64,000 nt of DNA, from positions 2,542,001-2,606,000 of the forward strand of contig NZ_CP142104.1 of NCBI RefSeq assembly GCF_035751725.1. Reading direction: 5' to 3'. Position numbers and translations under genes: made by a program. Positions within the stretch are counted from its first letter, which is position 1. Each line of letters opens with the position of its first letter. The notes under the pieces are model-generated. The model saw nothing but the letters and a program-made list of their open reading frames with translations, did no database searches and was not told the DNA's origin. Below, in pieces: positions 44,322 through 53,824 of the stretch. Source of the stretch: Pseudomonas frederiksbergensis. Lineage in GTDB: Bacteria > Pseudomonadota > Gammaproteobacteria > Pseudomonadales > Pseudomonadaceae.

Positions 44322-45565
44322 AGCGCTTCTCCGAAATGCTCCGCCACGGTGAGCGCGCTGACCACGCCATCTTCATGGAAACCGTTGGCCCAATAGGCGC
44401 CGCAGAAATAGCTGTGCTGCTGTCCTTGCAGATCATTTTGCCGAGCCTGGGCGGCAATCCCGGCGAGGCTGTATTGCGGGTGGGCGTAGTCGAAGCGGGC
44501 GAGGACTTTGGCCGGGTCCACCGACTCGCCTTGGTTCAGGCTCACGCAGAACGTCACCGGAGCATCGAACCCCTGGAGGATGTTCATGTTGTAGGTCAGC
44601 GCGGCAGGTGCCTGCGGCGGGCCGCCAAGCCGATAGTTCCAGCTCGCCCAGGCTTTTTGGCGTTGCGGCAACAAGCGGGTGTCGGTGTGCAGCAGCACTT
44701 CGTTGTGGGCATAGGCCAAGGCGCCGAGCACGTCGACTTCATCGACGCTTGGAGTGTCGAGCAGGGCCAGGGCCTGGTCGCTGTGACAGGCGAATATCAC
44801 CTTGTCGAATCGCTCCGGGCCACGACGGCTGTGCACGGTCACTCCGTCGGTGTCCCGGCTGACCCGCTGCACCGGGCAATCAAGATGAATGCGCTGGCGA
44901 AAACGGGCGCACAGCGGCTCGATGTAGGCGCGAGAACCGCCTTCGAGCACTCGCCATTGCGGACGCTGGTTGACCGACAACAGGCCATGGTTATGGCAGA
45001 ACCGCACGAAGAACTGCAGGGGGAATTCCAGCATCCCGGCCGGTGACATCGACCAGATCGCCGAGCCCATCGGCACGATGTAATGGTCGATGAAGCGTTG
45101 GCCGTAGCGCCGGTCGCGCAGGTAATCACCCAGCCGGGTCGTGGTATCGATGCGTTGCGCCTGAAAGTCAGCGGTTGCCTCGCGATTGAACCTGAGAATG
45201 TCCCGCAGCATCCCCCAGAAACCTGGCGACAGCAGGTTGCGCCGGCGGGCGAACAGGCTGCCCAGGGTGTGGCCTTTGTATTCCTGCCCGGACGCCGGGT
45301 CGTGCACCGAAAAACTCATTTCCGTCGGGCGCGAGGCCACGCCCAACTGATCCAGCAAGCGAATGAAGTTCGGGTAGGTCCAGTCGTTGTACACGATGAA
45401 GCCGGTGTCCACGCCGTAGCGCCGGCCCTGCCAATCGACATCCACCGTATGGGTATGGCCGCCGATCCTGCCGTCGGCTTCGAACAGGGTCACCTGATGC
45501 TGGCGGGACAACAGGTAGGCGCAGGTCAGTCCCGAGATGCCGCTGCCAATGATCGCGATATGCAT
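44318..45565 (-). CDS. NAD(P)/FAD-dependent amine-oxidase-like flavoprotein
   Basis: This 415-aa flavoprotein has an N-terminal dinucleotide fold (IAIIGSGISGLTCAYLLS), 'LFEADGRIGGHTHTVDV', and a C-terminal FAD contact near 'SYFCGAYWANGFHEDGV'. It belongs to the protoporphyrinogen-oxidase/phytoene-desaturase-like set that sits with CFA synthase genes. It may oxidise a fatty acyl chain; this is inference from the operon. It overlaps DUF1365 by 4 nt. Confidence 0.87.
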   Translation of the reverse strand: MHIAIIGSGISGLTCAYLLSRQHQVTLFEADGRIGGHTHTVDVDWQGRRYGVDTGFIVYNDWTYPNFIRLLDQLGVASRPTEMSFSVHDPASGQEYKGHTLGSLFARRRNLLSPGFWGMLRDILRFNREATADFQAQRIDTTTRLGDYLRDRRYGQRFIDHYIVPMGSAIWSMSPAGMLEFPLQFFVRFCHNHGLLSVNQRPQWRVLEGGSRAYIEPLCARFRQRIHLDCPVQRVSRDTDGVTVHSRRGPERFDKVIFACHSDQALALLDTPSVDEVDVLGALAYAHNEVLLHTDTRLLPQRQKAWASWNYRLGGPPQAPAALTYNMNILQGFDAPVTFCVSLNQGESVDPAKVLARFDYAHPQYSLAGIAAQARQNDLQGQQHSYFCGAYWANGFHEDGVVSALTVAEHFGEAL

Positions 45566-45568
45566 GGT

Positions 45569-46324
45569 TCAAGCCTCTGAGGAGTCGCGTGACAGGCGTT
45601 GACCGAGCGCCAGGCGCCAGCGAGCGGGCAGGCGCCCGAGCAGTCGCATGACAAAGATGAAAAAACCAGGGAACGCGATGTCCAGCGGCCGCGCCGGCAA
45701 ACGGCGAGCGATGAACTGCGCCGCCCGTTGTGCCGGCCAGATCTGGGGCATGGGAAAGTCATTGCGCCGTGTCAGCGGTGTATCGACGAAGCCGGGGCTG
45801 ACCAGGGTGACGTCGATGCCCTCGGCGGCCAGGTCGATGCGCAACGATTCGAACAGGTAACGCAACGCGGCCTTGGACGCGCCGTAGGCCCCGGCCCGGG
45901 GCAGGGCCAACCACGTCACGGCGCTGCATACCGCCACCAGATGCGGAGCTTGGCCTCGGCGCAGCAAGGGCAGGGCAGCTTCCAGGCAATGGCACGTGCC
46001 CAGCAGATTGGTATTGAGGACGCGTTCCACCAGGCGCGTGTCGAAGTGCCCCGGTTCCAGGTATTCGCAAGTGCCGGCATTGAGAATCACCTGATCGAGG
46101 GCGCCCCATTCGTCGTCGATGCGCTGGGTGATCCCCGCCACTTGTGCGCGATTGCTGAGGTCCCCCGGCAGCACCAGCACTTGATCGCGATAGCGTTCAG
46201 CCAATGCCTGCAGTGGGCCGACTTGGCGCGCGCTCAATGCCAGGCGATGACCTTGCTCAAGCAGCACCGCAGCCAGCTCGGCGCCGATGCCGCTGCTGGC
46301 ACCGGTCAGCCAGATGCGGCTCAT
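45569..46324 (-). CDS. Short-chain dehydrogenase/reductase
   Basis: This 251-aa SDR has TGASSGIGAELA (residues about 7-18), an NAG motif in ILNAGTCEYL, Ser of CSAVTW and the catalytic YGASK (Tyr and Lys), followed by SPGFVDTPL. A C-terminal hydrophobic segment near 'DIAFPGFFIFVMRLLG' suggests membrane association. ATGA overlaps the SnoaL gene. It belongs to the same lipid-related operon. Confidence 0.9.
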   Translation of the reverse strand: MSRIWLTGASSGIGAELAAVLLEQGHRLALSARQVGPLQALAERYRDQVLVLPGDLSNRAQVAGITQRIDDEWGALDQVILNAGTCEYLEPGHFDTRLVERVLNTNLLGTCHCLEAALPLLRRGQAPHLVAVCSAVTWLALPRAGAYGASKAALRYLFESLRIDLAAEGIDVTLVSPGFVDTPLTRRNDFPMPQIWPAQRAAQFIARRLPARPLDIAFPGFFIFVMRLLGRLPARWRLALGQRLSRDSSEA

Positions 46325-46743
46325 GCCAGCCTCCGCTTGAGCCAGCGAATGAGCGGTCCGAGCAGCGGCAAGTGCTCGTAGAGCAGGGCGCCCGCGTCGA
46401 AGAAGTCCCGATGCAGGTAGACCCGATCGGTCCAGCGCAAGTAGCTGCAACCCGGCAATTGGATCGGCTCACCGCCATTCAGGCGCGGGTGACGAAAGCG
46501 CAGCGTCCAGCGCAGGTAGCCTTCGCCGGGGGCGGTTTCATCGTAGCCGTGGAAGTCGTAGTGCAGATCGCTGGCGTTGGCGTAGAGCTGGGCGAAATAT
46601 TCGCGCAAGGCGGGCAGCCCTTCGACCCGATGCAGCGGGTCCTGGAAGAGGATGTCGGCGCTGTAGAGCCTGTCGAGCTCAGCCAGGCGACTGGCATCCA
46701 GCTCGGCGAAGGCGTGAGCGAAACCTTTGAGAAAGGCAGACAT
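46321..46743 (-). CDS. SnoaL/NTF2-like protein
   Basis: This 140-aa protein has an NTF2-like pattern: a helical N terminus 'KGFAHAFAELDASRLAELD', YSADILFQDPLHRVEG, LRWTLRFRHP and WTDRVYLHRDFFD. It ends in a basic amphipathic helix. The ATG at 46743 lies directly after the repeat-rich promoter region. It is first gene of the six-gene operon. It may act as isomerase or binding protein for lipid intermediates; function unknown. Confidence 0.82.
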   Translation of the reverse strand: MSAFLKGFAHAFAELDASRLAELDRLYSADILFQDPLHRVEGLPALREYFAQLYANASDLHYDFHGYDETAPGEGYLRWTLRFRHPRLNGGEPIQLPGCSYLRWTDRVYLHRDFFDAGALLYEHLPLLGPLIRWLKRRLA

Positions 46744-46760
46744 GTCGGGCTCCGAAAAAT

Positions 46761-46784
46761 TGTACGTAATTAGATTTATGTACA
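46761..46784 (-). promoter_or_regulatory. TGTACG-N12-TGTACA operator, right operon
   Basis: Hexamers TGTACG and TGTACA are 12 nt apart, 18 nt before the SnoaL ATG. Spacing is identical to the site at 40296-40319, which suggests one regulator controls both convergent operons. Confidence 0.7.
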
Positions 46785-46796
46785 AGTTTTCGGAGC

Positions 46797-46855
46797 GTAC
46801 GACATGAGTTGTACGAGATAAAGAGGTTTGTATAAGTTTTTTACGAATTTGTACA
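46797..46855. promoter_or_regulatory. Further GTAC-core repeats upstream of the SnoaL operon
   Basis: Additional copies are GCGTACGA (46796-46802), TTGTACGA (46809-46816), TTGTATAA (46828-46835) and TTTGTACAA (46848-46856). The spacings are irregular (13 and 15 nt between hexamers), so they may be weaker accessory sites or promoter elements. Confidence 0.5.
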
Positions 46856-46859
46856 ATTC

Positions 46860-46888
46860 AGCGAGGCGAGCTGGGCCGGCGCCTCGCT
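46860..46888 (-). terminator. Hairpin at the 3' end of the old yellow enzyme gene
   Basis: AGCGAGGCG and CGCCTCGCT form a 9-bp perfect stem with an 11-nt loop, 10 nt after the end of the reductase gene. No clear U-run follows (GAATTG), so termination efficiency is uncertain. The hairpin also separates the reductase from the repeat promoter. Confidence 0.5.
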
Positions 46889-46898
46889 GCGTACCGGC

Positions 46899-47975
<1,077 letters not shown>

Positions 47976-48022
47976 GAGGCACCTTTGATTAATCAGGGAT
48001 GGAATGGGATATCGAGGGATGG

Positions 48023-48862
48023 CTAGGCCAGCCGTCCTTGCTGTTTCAACTGGACGCCGATGCGGCGGATTTCGCTTTCGCCCTGTTCCAGCGCGGCCTC
48101 GCTGGTGTGCACCGAGTAGTAACCCGTGACCAGGTCGTGGGGATGCTTGACCGCCGAACCAAGTACGAAGGAGGTCGCGCCCTGGGCAACGATGTCGATG
48201 GCCGCGGCCGATTCCTGGAAAATCACCATCTCCCCGGCATTGACGTCTTCCCCTGCGTCGAGGCTGCCGCTGTTGACGGCCAGCCACGCAACGTCGTGTC
48301 CGGCCGGCGGCGTGTAGCGCCAGCGCTCCTTGTCCTTGAGCTGCACCGCCAGGTAGTTCATGCCGGGCGGTGCGGCAATGCTGCTGCGCGCGGCGCCGTA
48401 TTCGCCGAGCATGACCAGCGCCGGACCTTGCCGCGGGATTTCTGCGGGCGCGAGGTATTCACTGTGCGCCGGGGCGTTTTCCTGGTCGGGCGGCAACGCC
48501 ACCCAGAGCTGGAATCCACGAATCGGCGAGCCGCCGACGGGCCGGGCGTCATGCCACACGCCATTGCCAGCCTGCATCCACTCCATGCCGCCACTCGGCA
48601 GCGTGCCGGATTTACCGGTGGTGTCTTCATAGACCACTTCGCCCTCGATCATGTAGGTCAGCGTCGCGATCCCGGAATGTGGGTGCATGCCGAAGCCGCG
48701 GGGCATGCCCTTGGCGTTGAATTCGAACAGATCCAGGAATACGAAGGGTTTGCACAGTTGACCGAGGTCGCCGGGGCTCATCAGCCGGGTGATGGGGCCA
48801 TGGCTGCTGCCGGTGGTGCGGCGGACGATGGCGCGCGGTGGTGTCGCGACAATGCTGTTCAT
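48023..48862 (-). CDS. Pirin-family protein
   Basis: This 279-aa bicupin has the iron-binding motif HPHSGIATLTYMIEGE (two His) and 'MEWMQAGNGVWHDARPV' in the N-terminal domain, followed by a C-terminal cupin. Pirins bind iron; some act as quercetin 2,3-dioxygenases, others as redox sensors. The ATG at 48862 matches the family N terminus. It is co-directional with the alkene reductase, so a role in electrophile or quinone detoxification is plausible. Confidence 0.88.
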   Translation of the reverse strand: MNSIVATPPRAIVRRTTGSSHGPITRLMSPGDLGQLCKPFVFLDLFEFNAKGMPRGFGMHPHSGIATLTYMIEGEVVYEDTTGKSGTLPSGGMEWMQAGNGVWHDARPVGGSPIRGFQLWVALPPDQENAPAHSEYLAPAEIPRQGPALVMLGEYGAARSSIAAPPGMNYLAVQLKDKERWRYTPPAGHDVAWLAVNSGSLDAGEDVNAGEMVIFQESAAAIDIVAQGATSFVLGSAVKHPHDLVTGYYSVHTSEAALEQGESEIRRIGVQLKQQGRLA

Positions 48863-48947
48863 GGGAAGGGCTCTGGGTTCAGGAGGGTTCAGGAGCACGG
48901 GTGGCTTCGATGGAAGAAGCGTAAGCGCCTTCCAATCGTTTGATTAG

Positions 48948-48960
48948 CCGATACAATCGG
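48948..48960. promoter_or_regulatory. Inverted repeat in the pirin / LysR intergenic region
   Basis: CCGATACAATCGG is a 5-3-5 inverted repeat, close to AATCGTTTGATT (48934-48945). It overlaps TACAAT (48952-48957), a fair -10 box for lysR with TTCCAA 16 nt upstream. It is a likely autoregulatory LysR site. Confidence 0.45.
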
Positions 48961-48997
48961 ATTGAACTCATCCAAAAAACGCAGGAAAGTCGACGCT

Positions 48998-49912
48998 ATG
49001 CTGGACTTGAACGACGTGGCGCTGTTTGTCCAGGTTGTACGCAGCGGCAGTTTTGCCGAAGCGGCCAGGCGGCTGGGCATGCCTTCGAATACCGTCAGCC
49101 GGCGTGTCCAGCAGTTGGAAGCGCAGTTGGGGACGCGGTTGCTGCAACGGTCGACGCGCAAGCTCACGTTGACCCATGTGGGCGAGGGGTTCTATGGGCG
49201 TTGTGTGGGCGCGGTGGACGGCTTGATGGACGCGGGCCAGGCGCTGATGCACGGCAGTGACGAGCCGGCCGGCCTGGTACGGATCGCCGCGATGGCGGAT
49301 TTCTTCGACTTCTTCCCGATGGAATGGATTGCCGACTTCCTCGCCGCGCACCCGCGTGTGCAACTCGATTTCGTGCTCAGCGACGCCCGTGTCGACCTGA
49401 TTACCGACCGCATCGACGTTGCCTTCCGAGGCGGTGTATTGCAGGACTCGGGGTACGTCGGTCGGCAACTGCTGAGCAACGCCAGCGACGGCATGGTCGC
49501 CAGCCCGGCCTATATCGCTGCGCGGGGCATGCCGAAGTCGCTGGATGACCTGGCTCGGCACCACAGCGTGAATTTTCCCCACCCCAGTGGACTGAGCCAC
49601 TGGCAACTCATCGGTCCGGACGGCCAGGCAGTGGAGGTGCAGATACCCAGCCGCTTCAACGCCAACACCGCCCAGGCGTTGCGCAAGGCAGCGGTGGCCG
49701 GACTGGGCATTGCCGTGCTGCCGTCGGCGTTGAGCGCCATGGACCTGGAAGCCGGACGGCTGGTGCGGGTATTGCCGCAGTACCGACGCAACGGCTTTGG
49801 CTTGAACGTGCTCTACCCAAGCCGCCGGCAGTTGCCGCGGGCGGTTTCGGCGTTCATCGCGCTGGTGATGGAGAAACTGGAGCTCAAGGCGTTTCCGGCC
49901 CGGCCGAGCTGA
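48998..49912 (+). CDS. LysR-family regulator divergent from pirin/alkene reductase
   Basis: This 304-aa LysR protein has an N-terminal winged helix ('FVQVVRSGSFAEAARRLGMP' and SNTVSRRVQQLE, residues about 10-42) and a substrate-binding domain to the end. The subgroup (DFFDFFPMEWIADFLAAHP) resembles those next to pirin and quinone reductase genes. The ATG at 48998 follows AGGAAAG. It probably activates the divergent pirin-reductase pair in response to an electrophile. Confidence 0.87.
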   Translation: MLDLNDVALFVQVVRSGSFAEAARRLGMPSNTVSRRVQQLEAQLGTRLLQRSTRKLTLTHVGEGFYGRCVGAVDGLMDAGQALMHGSDEPAGLVRIAAMADFFDFFPMEWIADFLAAHPRVQLDFVLSDARVDLITDRIDVAFRGGVLQDSGYVGRQLLSNASDGMVASPAYIAARGMPKSLDDLARHHSVNFPHPSGLSHWQLIGPDGQAVEVQIPSRFNANTAQALRKAAVAGLGIAVLPSALSAMDLEAGRLVRVLPQYRRNGFGLNVLYPSRRQLPRAVSAFIALVMEKLELKAFPARPS

Positions 49913-50148
49913 ATGCACCTTTTCGACACGTTTTGACCTTGGATTGCCCTCGGTTGGCGCAACGCCTGGCCGAGCAGTTTTTTCCTTCCCAGCCACAACA
50001 AAAACCCTCGTTTCGCAAATTCCCGCCTGCCAACACAATCGCCTCGACAGCTCATCTCGATAGCTGAAAGCGCAAAACAACAAGAAACCGAAACCCGAGG
50101 CGGCACCGCGCCGACCTGAGCCAAAACCACTGCCGGAAGTGCCCAGAC

Positions 50149-51453
50149 ATGCCCGTTGAAACCCTACGCATCGATACGCTTGTAATAGGCGCCGGCCAGG
50201 CCGGTGTCGCCATGAGTGAACATTTGAGCCGCCAAGGCGTGCCGCATCTGGTGGTGGAGCGCAATCGCATCGCCGAGGCCTGGCGCACGGCGCGCTGGGA
50301 CTCGCTGGTCGCCAATGGCCCGGCCTGGCATGACCGCTTTCCCGGGCTCGAGTTTGCCGGCCTGGATCCCGATGCCTTCGCCTCCAAGGATCAGGTGGCC
50401 GAGTACTTCGAAGCCTATGCCCGCACATTCAATGCGCCGATCCGCACCGGGGTGGAGGTGCGCAAAGTCGAGCGCAATGTCGGGCGCCCGGGCTTCTGCG
50501 TCGAGACATCGGACGGCCTGATCGAAGCCACTAACGTGGTGGTCGCCACCGGCCCCTTCCAGCGCCCCGTCATCCCGCCCATCGCGCCCGAGATGGCCAC
50601 GGTCACCCAGATTCATTCGGCGCAATACCGCAACCCCGAGCAGCTGGCCGAAGGCGCCGTGCTGGTGGTGGGGGCGGGGTCATCGGGGGTGCAGATCGCC
50701 GATGAATTGCAGCGCGCCGGCAAGCAGGTCTACCTCTCTGTCGGCGCCCATGATCGCCCGCCGCGAGCCTATCGAAACCGGGATTTCTGCTGGTGGCTGG
50801 GGGTGTTGGGCGAGTGGGACGCCGAAGCGGTCAAGCCCGGCAAAGAGCACGTGACCATCGCCGTCAGTGGCGCCCGGGGCGGCCACACGGTGGACTTTCG
50901 TCGGCTGGCTCACGAGGGCATCACCCTGGTGGGCCTGACCCGGGCGTTCAAGGGCAGCGTGGTGAGTTTCGAAGCCAACCTTGCCGAGAACATTGCCCGT
51001 GGCGATGAAAACTACCTGGCGTTGCTCGACGCCGCCGATGCCTATATCGAGCGCAATGGCTTGGACCTGCCGCCCGAACCCGAAGCGCGTCGGTTGTTGC
51101 CCGACCCCAAGTGCATGACCCATCCGATCCTCGAACTGGACCTGGTCGAGGCGGGCGTCACGACGATCATCTGGGCCACCGGGTATTCGGTGGACTACAG
51201 CTGGCTGAACGTCGATGCGTTCAAGGCCGACGGCAAGCCGCGGCACCAGCGTGGCGTCTGCAGCGAGCCCGGCCTCTATTTCGTCGGCTTGCCGTGGCTG
51301 TCGCGTCGCGGCTCGGCGTTCATCTGGGGCGTGTGGCACGACGCCCGGCATATCACCGACCACATCGTCAAACAGCGCACCTACCTCGACTACCGCGATG
51401 CATCCCAACGCGTTTCGCAACCTTTGAAAACCAGCCTGACGGGAGTCCGTTGA
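50149..51453 (+). CDS. Flavin-containing monooxygenase
   Basis: This 434-aa protein has an FAD site (TLVIGAGQAGVAMSEHL, about residues 10-26) and an NADPH site (VLVVGAGSSGVQIADELQ, near 180). The Trp/Asp-rich middle 'TARWDSLVANGPAWHDRFPG' is common in single-component class B monooxygenases. It probably N-oxygenates or Baeyer-Villiger-oxygenates a small nitrogen compound. It starts an operon with RidA, DUF1028 and an M20 enzyme (51453 TGATG overlap). The 236-bp region before it holds no gene seen. Confidence 0.86.
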   Translation: MPVETLRIDTLVIGAGQAGVAMSEHLSRQGVPHLVVERNRIAEAWRTARWDSLVANGPAWHDRFPGLEFAGLDPDAFASKDQVAEYFEAYARTFNAPIRTGVEVRKVERNVGRPGFCVETSDGLIEATNVVVATGPFQRPVIPPIAPEMATVTQIHSAQYRNPEQLAEGAVLVVGAGSSGVQIADELQRAGKQVYLSVGAHDRPPRAYRNRDFCWWLGVLGEWDAEAVKPGKEHVTIAVSGARGGHTVDFRRLAHEGITLVGLTRAFKGSVVSFEANLAENIARGDENYLALLDAADAYIERNGLDLPPEPEARRLLPDPKCMTHPILELDLVEAGVTTIIWATGYSVDYSWLNVDAFKADGKPRHQRGVCSEPGLYFVGLPWLSRRGSAFIWGVWHDARHITDHIVKQRTYLDYRDASQRVSQPLKTSLTGVR

Positions 51454-51863
51454 TGCCTACCCACACTCGCATCCGCATGTTCAATACCAAGGACACCTAC
51501 CCGAACCAGACCCTGGACAACGACCTGTGCCAGGCCGTGCGCGCGGGCAATACCGTTTACGTCCGTGGTCAGGTCGGCACTGATTTCGACGGCCAATTGG
51601 TTGGTCTCGGCGACCCGCGGGCCCAGGCCGAGCAGGCCATGCGCAACGTCAAGCAACTGCTGGAAGAAGCCGGCAGCGACCTGAGCCACATCGTCAAGAC
51701 CACCACCTACCTGATCGACCCGCGCTATCGCGAGCCGGTGTACCAGGAGGTCGGCAAATGGCTCAAGGGCGTGTTCCCGATTTCCACCGGGCTGGTGGTC
51801 AGCGCCCTGGGTCAGCCGCAGTGGCTGATGGAAATCGATGTGATCGCGGTCATCCCCGAATAA
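51453..51863 (+). CDS. RidA/YjgF/Rut-type deaminase
   Basis: This 136-aa RidA-fold protein has 'LCQAVRAGNTVYVRGQVGTD', ALGQPQWLMEIDVIAV at the C terminus and IVKTTTYLIDPRYREPV in the middle. It lacks the classical Arg motif (IPRS/VARAELP) of enamine deaminase RidA, so it is more like the Rid4-7 groups found in catabolic operons. Start overlaps the monooxygenase stop (TGATG). It likely handles an enamine or imine intermediate. Confidence 0.85.
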   Translation: MPTHTRIRMFNTKDTYPNQTLDNDLCQAVRAGNTVYVRGQVGTDFDGQLVGLGDPRAQAEQAMRNVKQLLEEAGSDLSHIVKTTTYLIDPRYREPVYQEVGKWLKGVFPISTGLVVSALGQPQWLMEIDVIAVIPE

Positions 51864-51874
51864 GGAGCAACGAC

Positions 51875-52549
51875 ATGACGTTTTCAATCGTCGGACGCTG
51901 CGCCGAAACCGGCCAGTTGGGCATCGCCATCAGTTCATCGAGCATTGCCGTCGGCGCCCGTTGCCCCTGGCTGCGGGCCGGGGTTGGCGCGGTGTCGAGC
52001 CAGAACATCACCTTGCCTGCGCTGGGCCCGCAGATCCTCGACGAACTGGCCGCCGGCTCGGTTGCGCAGGAGGCACTGGACCGTGCCCTGGCGCGCAACG
52101 GCTACAGCGAGTATCGCCAGGTCGCCGTGGTGGACGCCCAGGGACGCACGGCGGTTTTCAGTGGTCGCCACGCCTTGGGCATCCACGGCGTGGTGATGGG
52201 TGAGCAGTGTGTGGCGGCCGGTAACCTGCTGGCGGGCGATGGCGTCATCGCCGCCATGGTCGCCGCGTTCGAGCAGGGTGAGGGCAGTCTCGCGTCCCGG
52301 CTGCTGGGCGCATTGCAGGCGGGACAGGCCGCCGGGGGCGAAGCCGGGGCGGTGCATTCGGCGGCATTGTCGGTGGTGGATGACCTGACTTGGCCGATTG
52401 TCGATCTGCGGATCGATTGGGCCGAGGAAAACCCCATCGGCGAACTGGAAAAACTCTGGCTCGCCTATCAGCCGCAGTTGCAGGACTACCTCACGCGAGC
52501 CCTCGATCCGACCCAGGCGCCCAGCTACGGAGTGCCGGGCGATGAGTGA
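51875..52549 (+). CDS. DUF1028 protein (Ntn-hydrolase-like)
   Basis: This 224-aa protein has the family start 'MTFSIVGRCAETGQLGIAIS', SSSIAVGARCPWLRAGVGA and 'HALGIHGVVMGEQCVAAGN'. The fold is thought to be of the Ntn hydrolase type, but no reaction is established. AAGGAG lies 6 nt before the ATG at 51875. Its position among RidA and M20 genes suggests amide hydrolysis in the same pathway. Confidence 0.85.
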   Translation: MTFSIVGRCAETGQLGIAISSSSIAVGARCPWLRAGVGAVSSQNITLPALGPQILDELAAGSVAQEALDRALARNGYSEYRQVAVVDAQGRTAVFSGRHALGIHGVVMGEQCVAAGNLLAGDGVIAAMVAAFEQGEGSLASRLLGALQAGQAAGGEAGAVHSAALSVVDDLTWPIVDLRIDWAEENPIGELEKLWLAYQPQLQDYLTRALDPTQAPSYGVPGDE

Positions 52550-53720
52550 GTTGCGCAGCCGCGCCCTGCTCGCCGAACTGGTGGGCTTTGCCACGGTCAG
52601 CCGCGATTCGAACCTGGCCTTGATCGAGTTCGTTCGCGATTACCTGCATGGCCTGGGCGTGAGCAGCGAGCTCATTTATAACGCCGAGCGCACCAAGGCC
52701 AACCTGCTGGCGAGTATCGGTCCGTCGGTGCCGGGCGGCGTGGTGCTGTCGGGACACACCGACGTCGTGCCGGCGGACGGGCAGGCCTGGACGGTCGAGC
52801 CTTTCCGCCTGACTGAAATGGACGGCAAGTTGTTCGGACGCGGTACAGCGGACATGAAAGGCTACCTTGCTTCGGTGCTGGCAGCGGTGCCGACATTCCT
52901 CGCCAGCCCGCTGCGGCGCCCGGTGCACCTGGCATTTTCCTATGACGAAGAAGTCGGTTGCCTGGGCGTGCGCAGTCTGCTGGACGTCCTGCCACAACGG
53001 GTTCCGCAACCGGCTTTGTGCCTGATCGGCGAGCCCACCGAACTGCAACCGGTGCTGGGCCACAAGGGCAAGTTGGCGATGCGCTGCCATGTCAAAGGCG
53101 CGCCTTGTCATTCCGCCTACGCACCCTACGGGGTCAATGCCATCGAGCACGCGGCGCGCTTGATTGGCCGTTTGGGAGAGATCGGCGAGGAGCTGGCCCA
53201 ACCTTCGCGACACGACGCCCGCTTCGACCCGGCGTACTCAACGGTGCAGGTCGGCGTGATCCAGGGCGGCACGGCGCTGAACATCGTCCCCGCCGATTGC
53301 CGCTTCGACTTTGAAATACGCGCCTTGCCGGACTTCGCCCCGCAGGGGGTGGTGGAAAAATTGCAGGACTACGCCGAGCAGGCGCTGCTGCCCAGGATGC
53401 GGGCAGTCAACAGGGACACCGCGATCCGTTTCGAGCCGTTGTCTGCCTACCCCGGTCTGGTGACCTCGCCGGACAGCGACGCTGCGCGCCTGGTGGCCCG
53501 CCTCTGCGGCAGCGATGCCTTTGGCACCGTGGCGTTTGGCACCGAAGGGGGGCTGTTTCATCAGGCCGGCATCCCGACGGTGGTTTGCGGCCCCGGCAGC
53601 ATGGACCAGGGGCACAAGCCCGACGAGTACGTGAGCCTCGAGCAGATGGCCGCTTGTGACCGGTTGATGGAGCGCCTCGCCATTCACCTGGGCGAGCCCG
53701 ATGGAAGGGACCCGGGATGA
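52542..53720 (+). CDS. M20 family deacylase, ArgE-like
   Basis: This 392-aa zinc hydrolase has VVLSGHTDVVPADGQ (zinc His/Asp), FGRGTADMKGYLAS (bridging Asp), 'FSYDEEVGCLGVRSLLD' (catalytic Glu-Glu) and CGPGSMDQGHKPDEYV (zinc His). It resembles acetylornithine deacetylase ArgE, but the operon points to a catabolic N-acyl amino acid or amide substrate. It overlaps DUF1028 by 8 nt and the truncated ATPase start by 4. Confidence 0.86.
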   Translation: MSELRSRALLAELVGFATVSRDSNLALIEFVRDYLHGLGVSSELIYNAERTKANLLASIGPSVPGGVVLSGHTDVVPADGQAWTVEPFRLTEMDGKLFGRGTADMKGYLASVLAAVPTFLASPLRRPVHLAFSYDEEVGCLGVRSLLDVLPQRVPQPALCLIGEPTELQPVLGHKGKLAMRCHVKGAPCHSAYAPYGVNAIEHAARLIGRLGEIGEELAQPSRHDARFDPAYSTVQVGVIQGGTALNIVPADCRFDFEIRALPDFAPQGVVEKLQDYAEQALLPRMRAVNRDTAIRFEPLSAYPGLVTSPDSDAARLVARLCGSDAFGTVAFGTEGGLFHQAGIPTVVCGPGSMDQGHKPDEYVSLEQMAACDRLMERLAIHLGEPDGRDPG

Positions 53721-53773
53721 ACAGTTTTGCAATCGCTGTAGACCACGCCGCCCGCGTTTACGGTCACTTTTGA
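53717..53773 (+). pseudogene. Truncated start of an ABC transporter ATPase gene
   Basis: An ATG overlapping the ArgE-like stop (ATGA) opens an 18-codon frame, MNSFAIAVDHAARVYGHF, then TGA. This looks like the first strand and loop of an ABC ATPase (typical 'V-x-x-x-A-R-x-Y-G-x-F-x-A-L'), but no Walker motifs follow. About 50 nt later a substrate-binding protein gene starts. The likely explanation is a deletion that removed the ATPase body, and perhaps permease genes, from the operon. The reading is inference from a short match. Confidence 0.55.
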
Positions 53774-53824
53774 GTCCCGTCGCCGACTCGTGCGGGCGAG
53801 CCGGCATTTTCGAGGAACCGTTTC

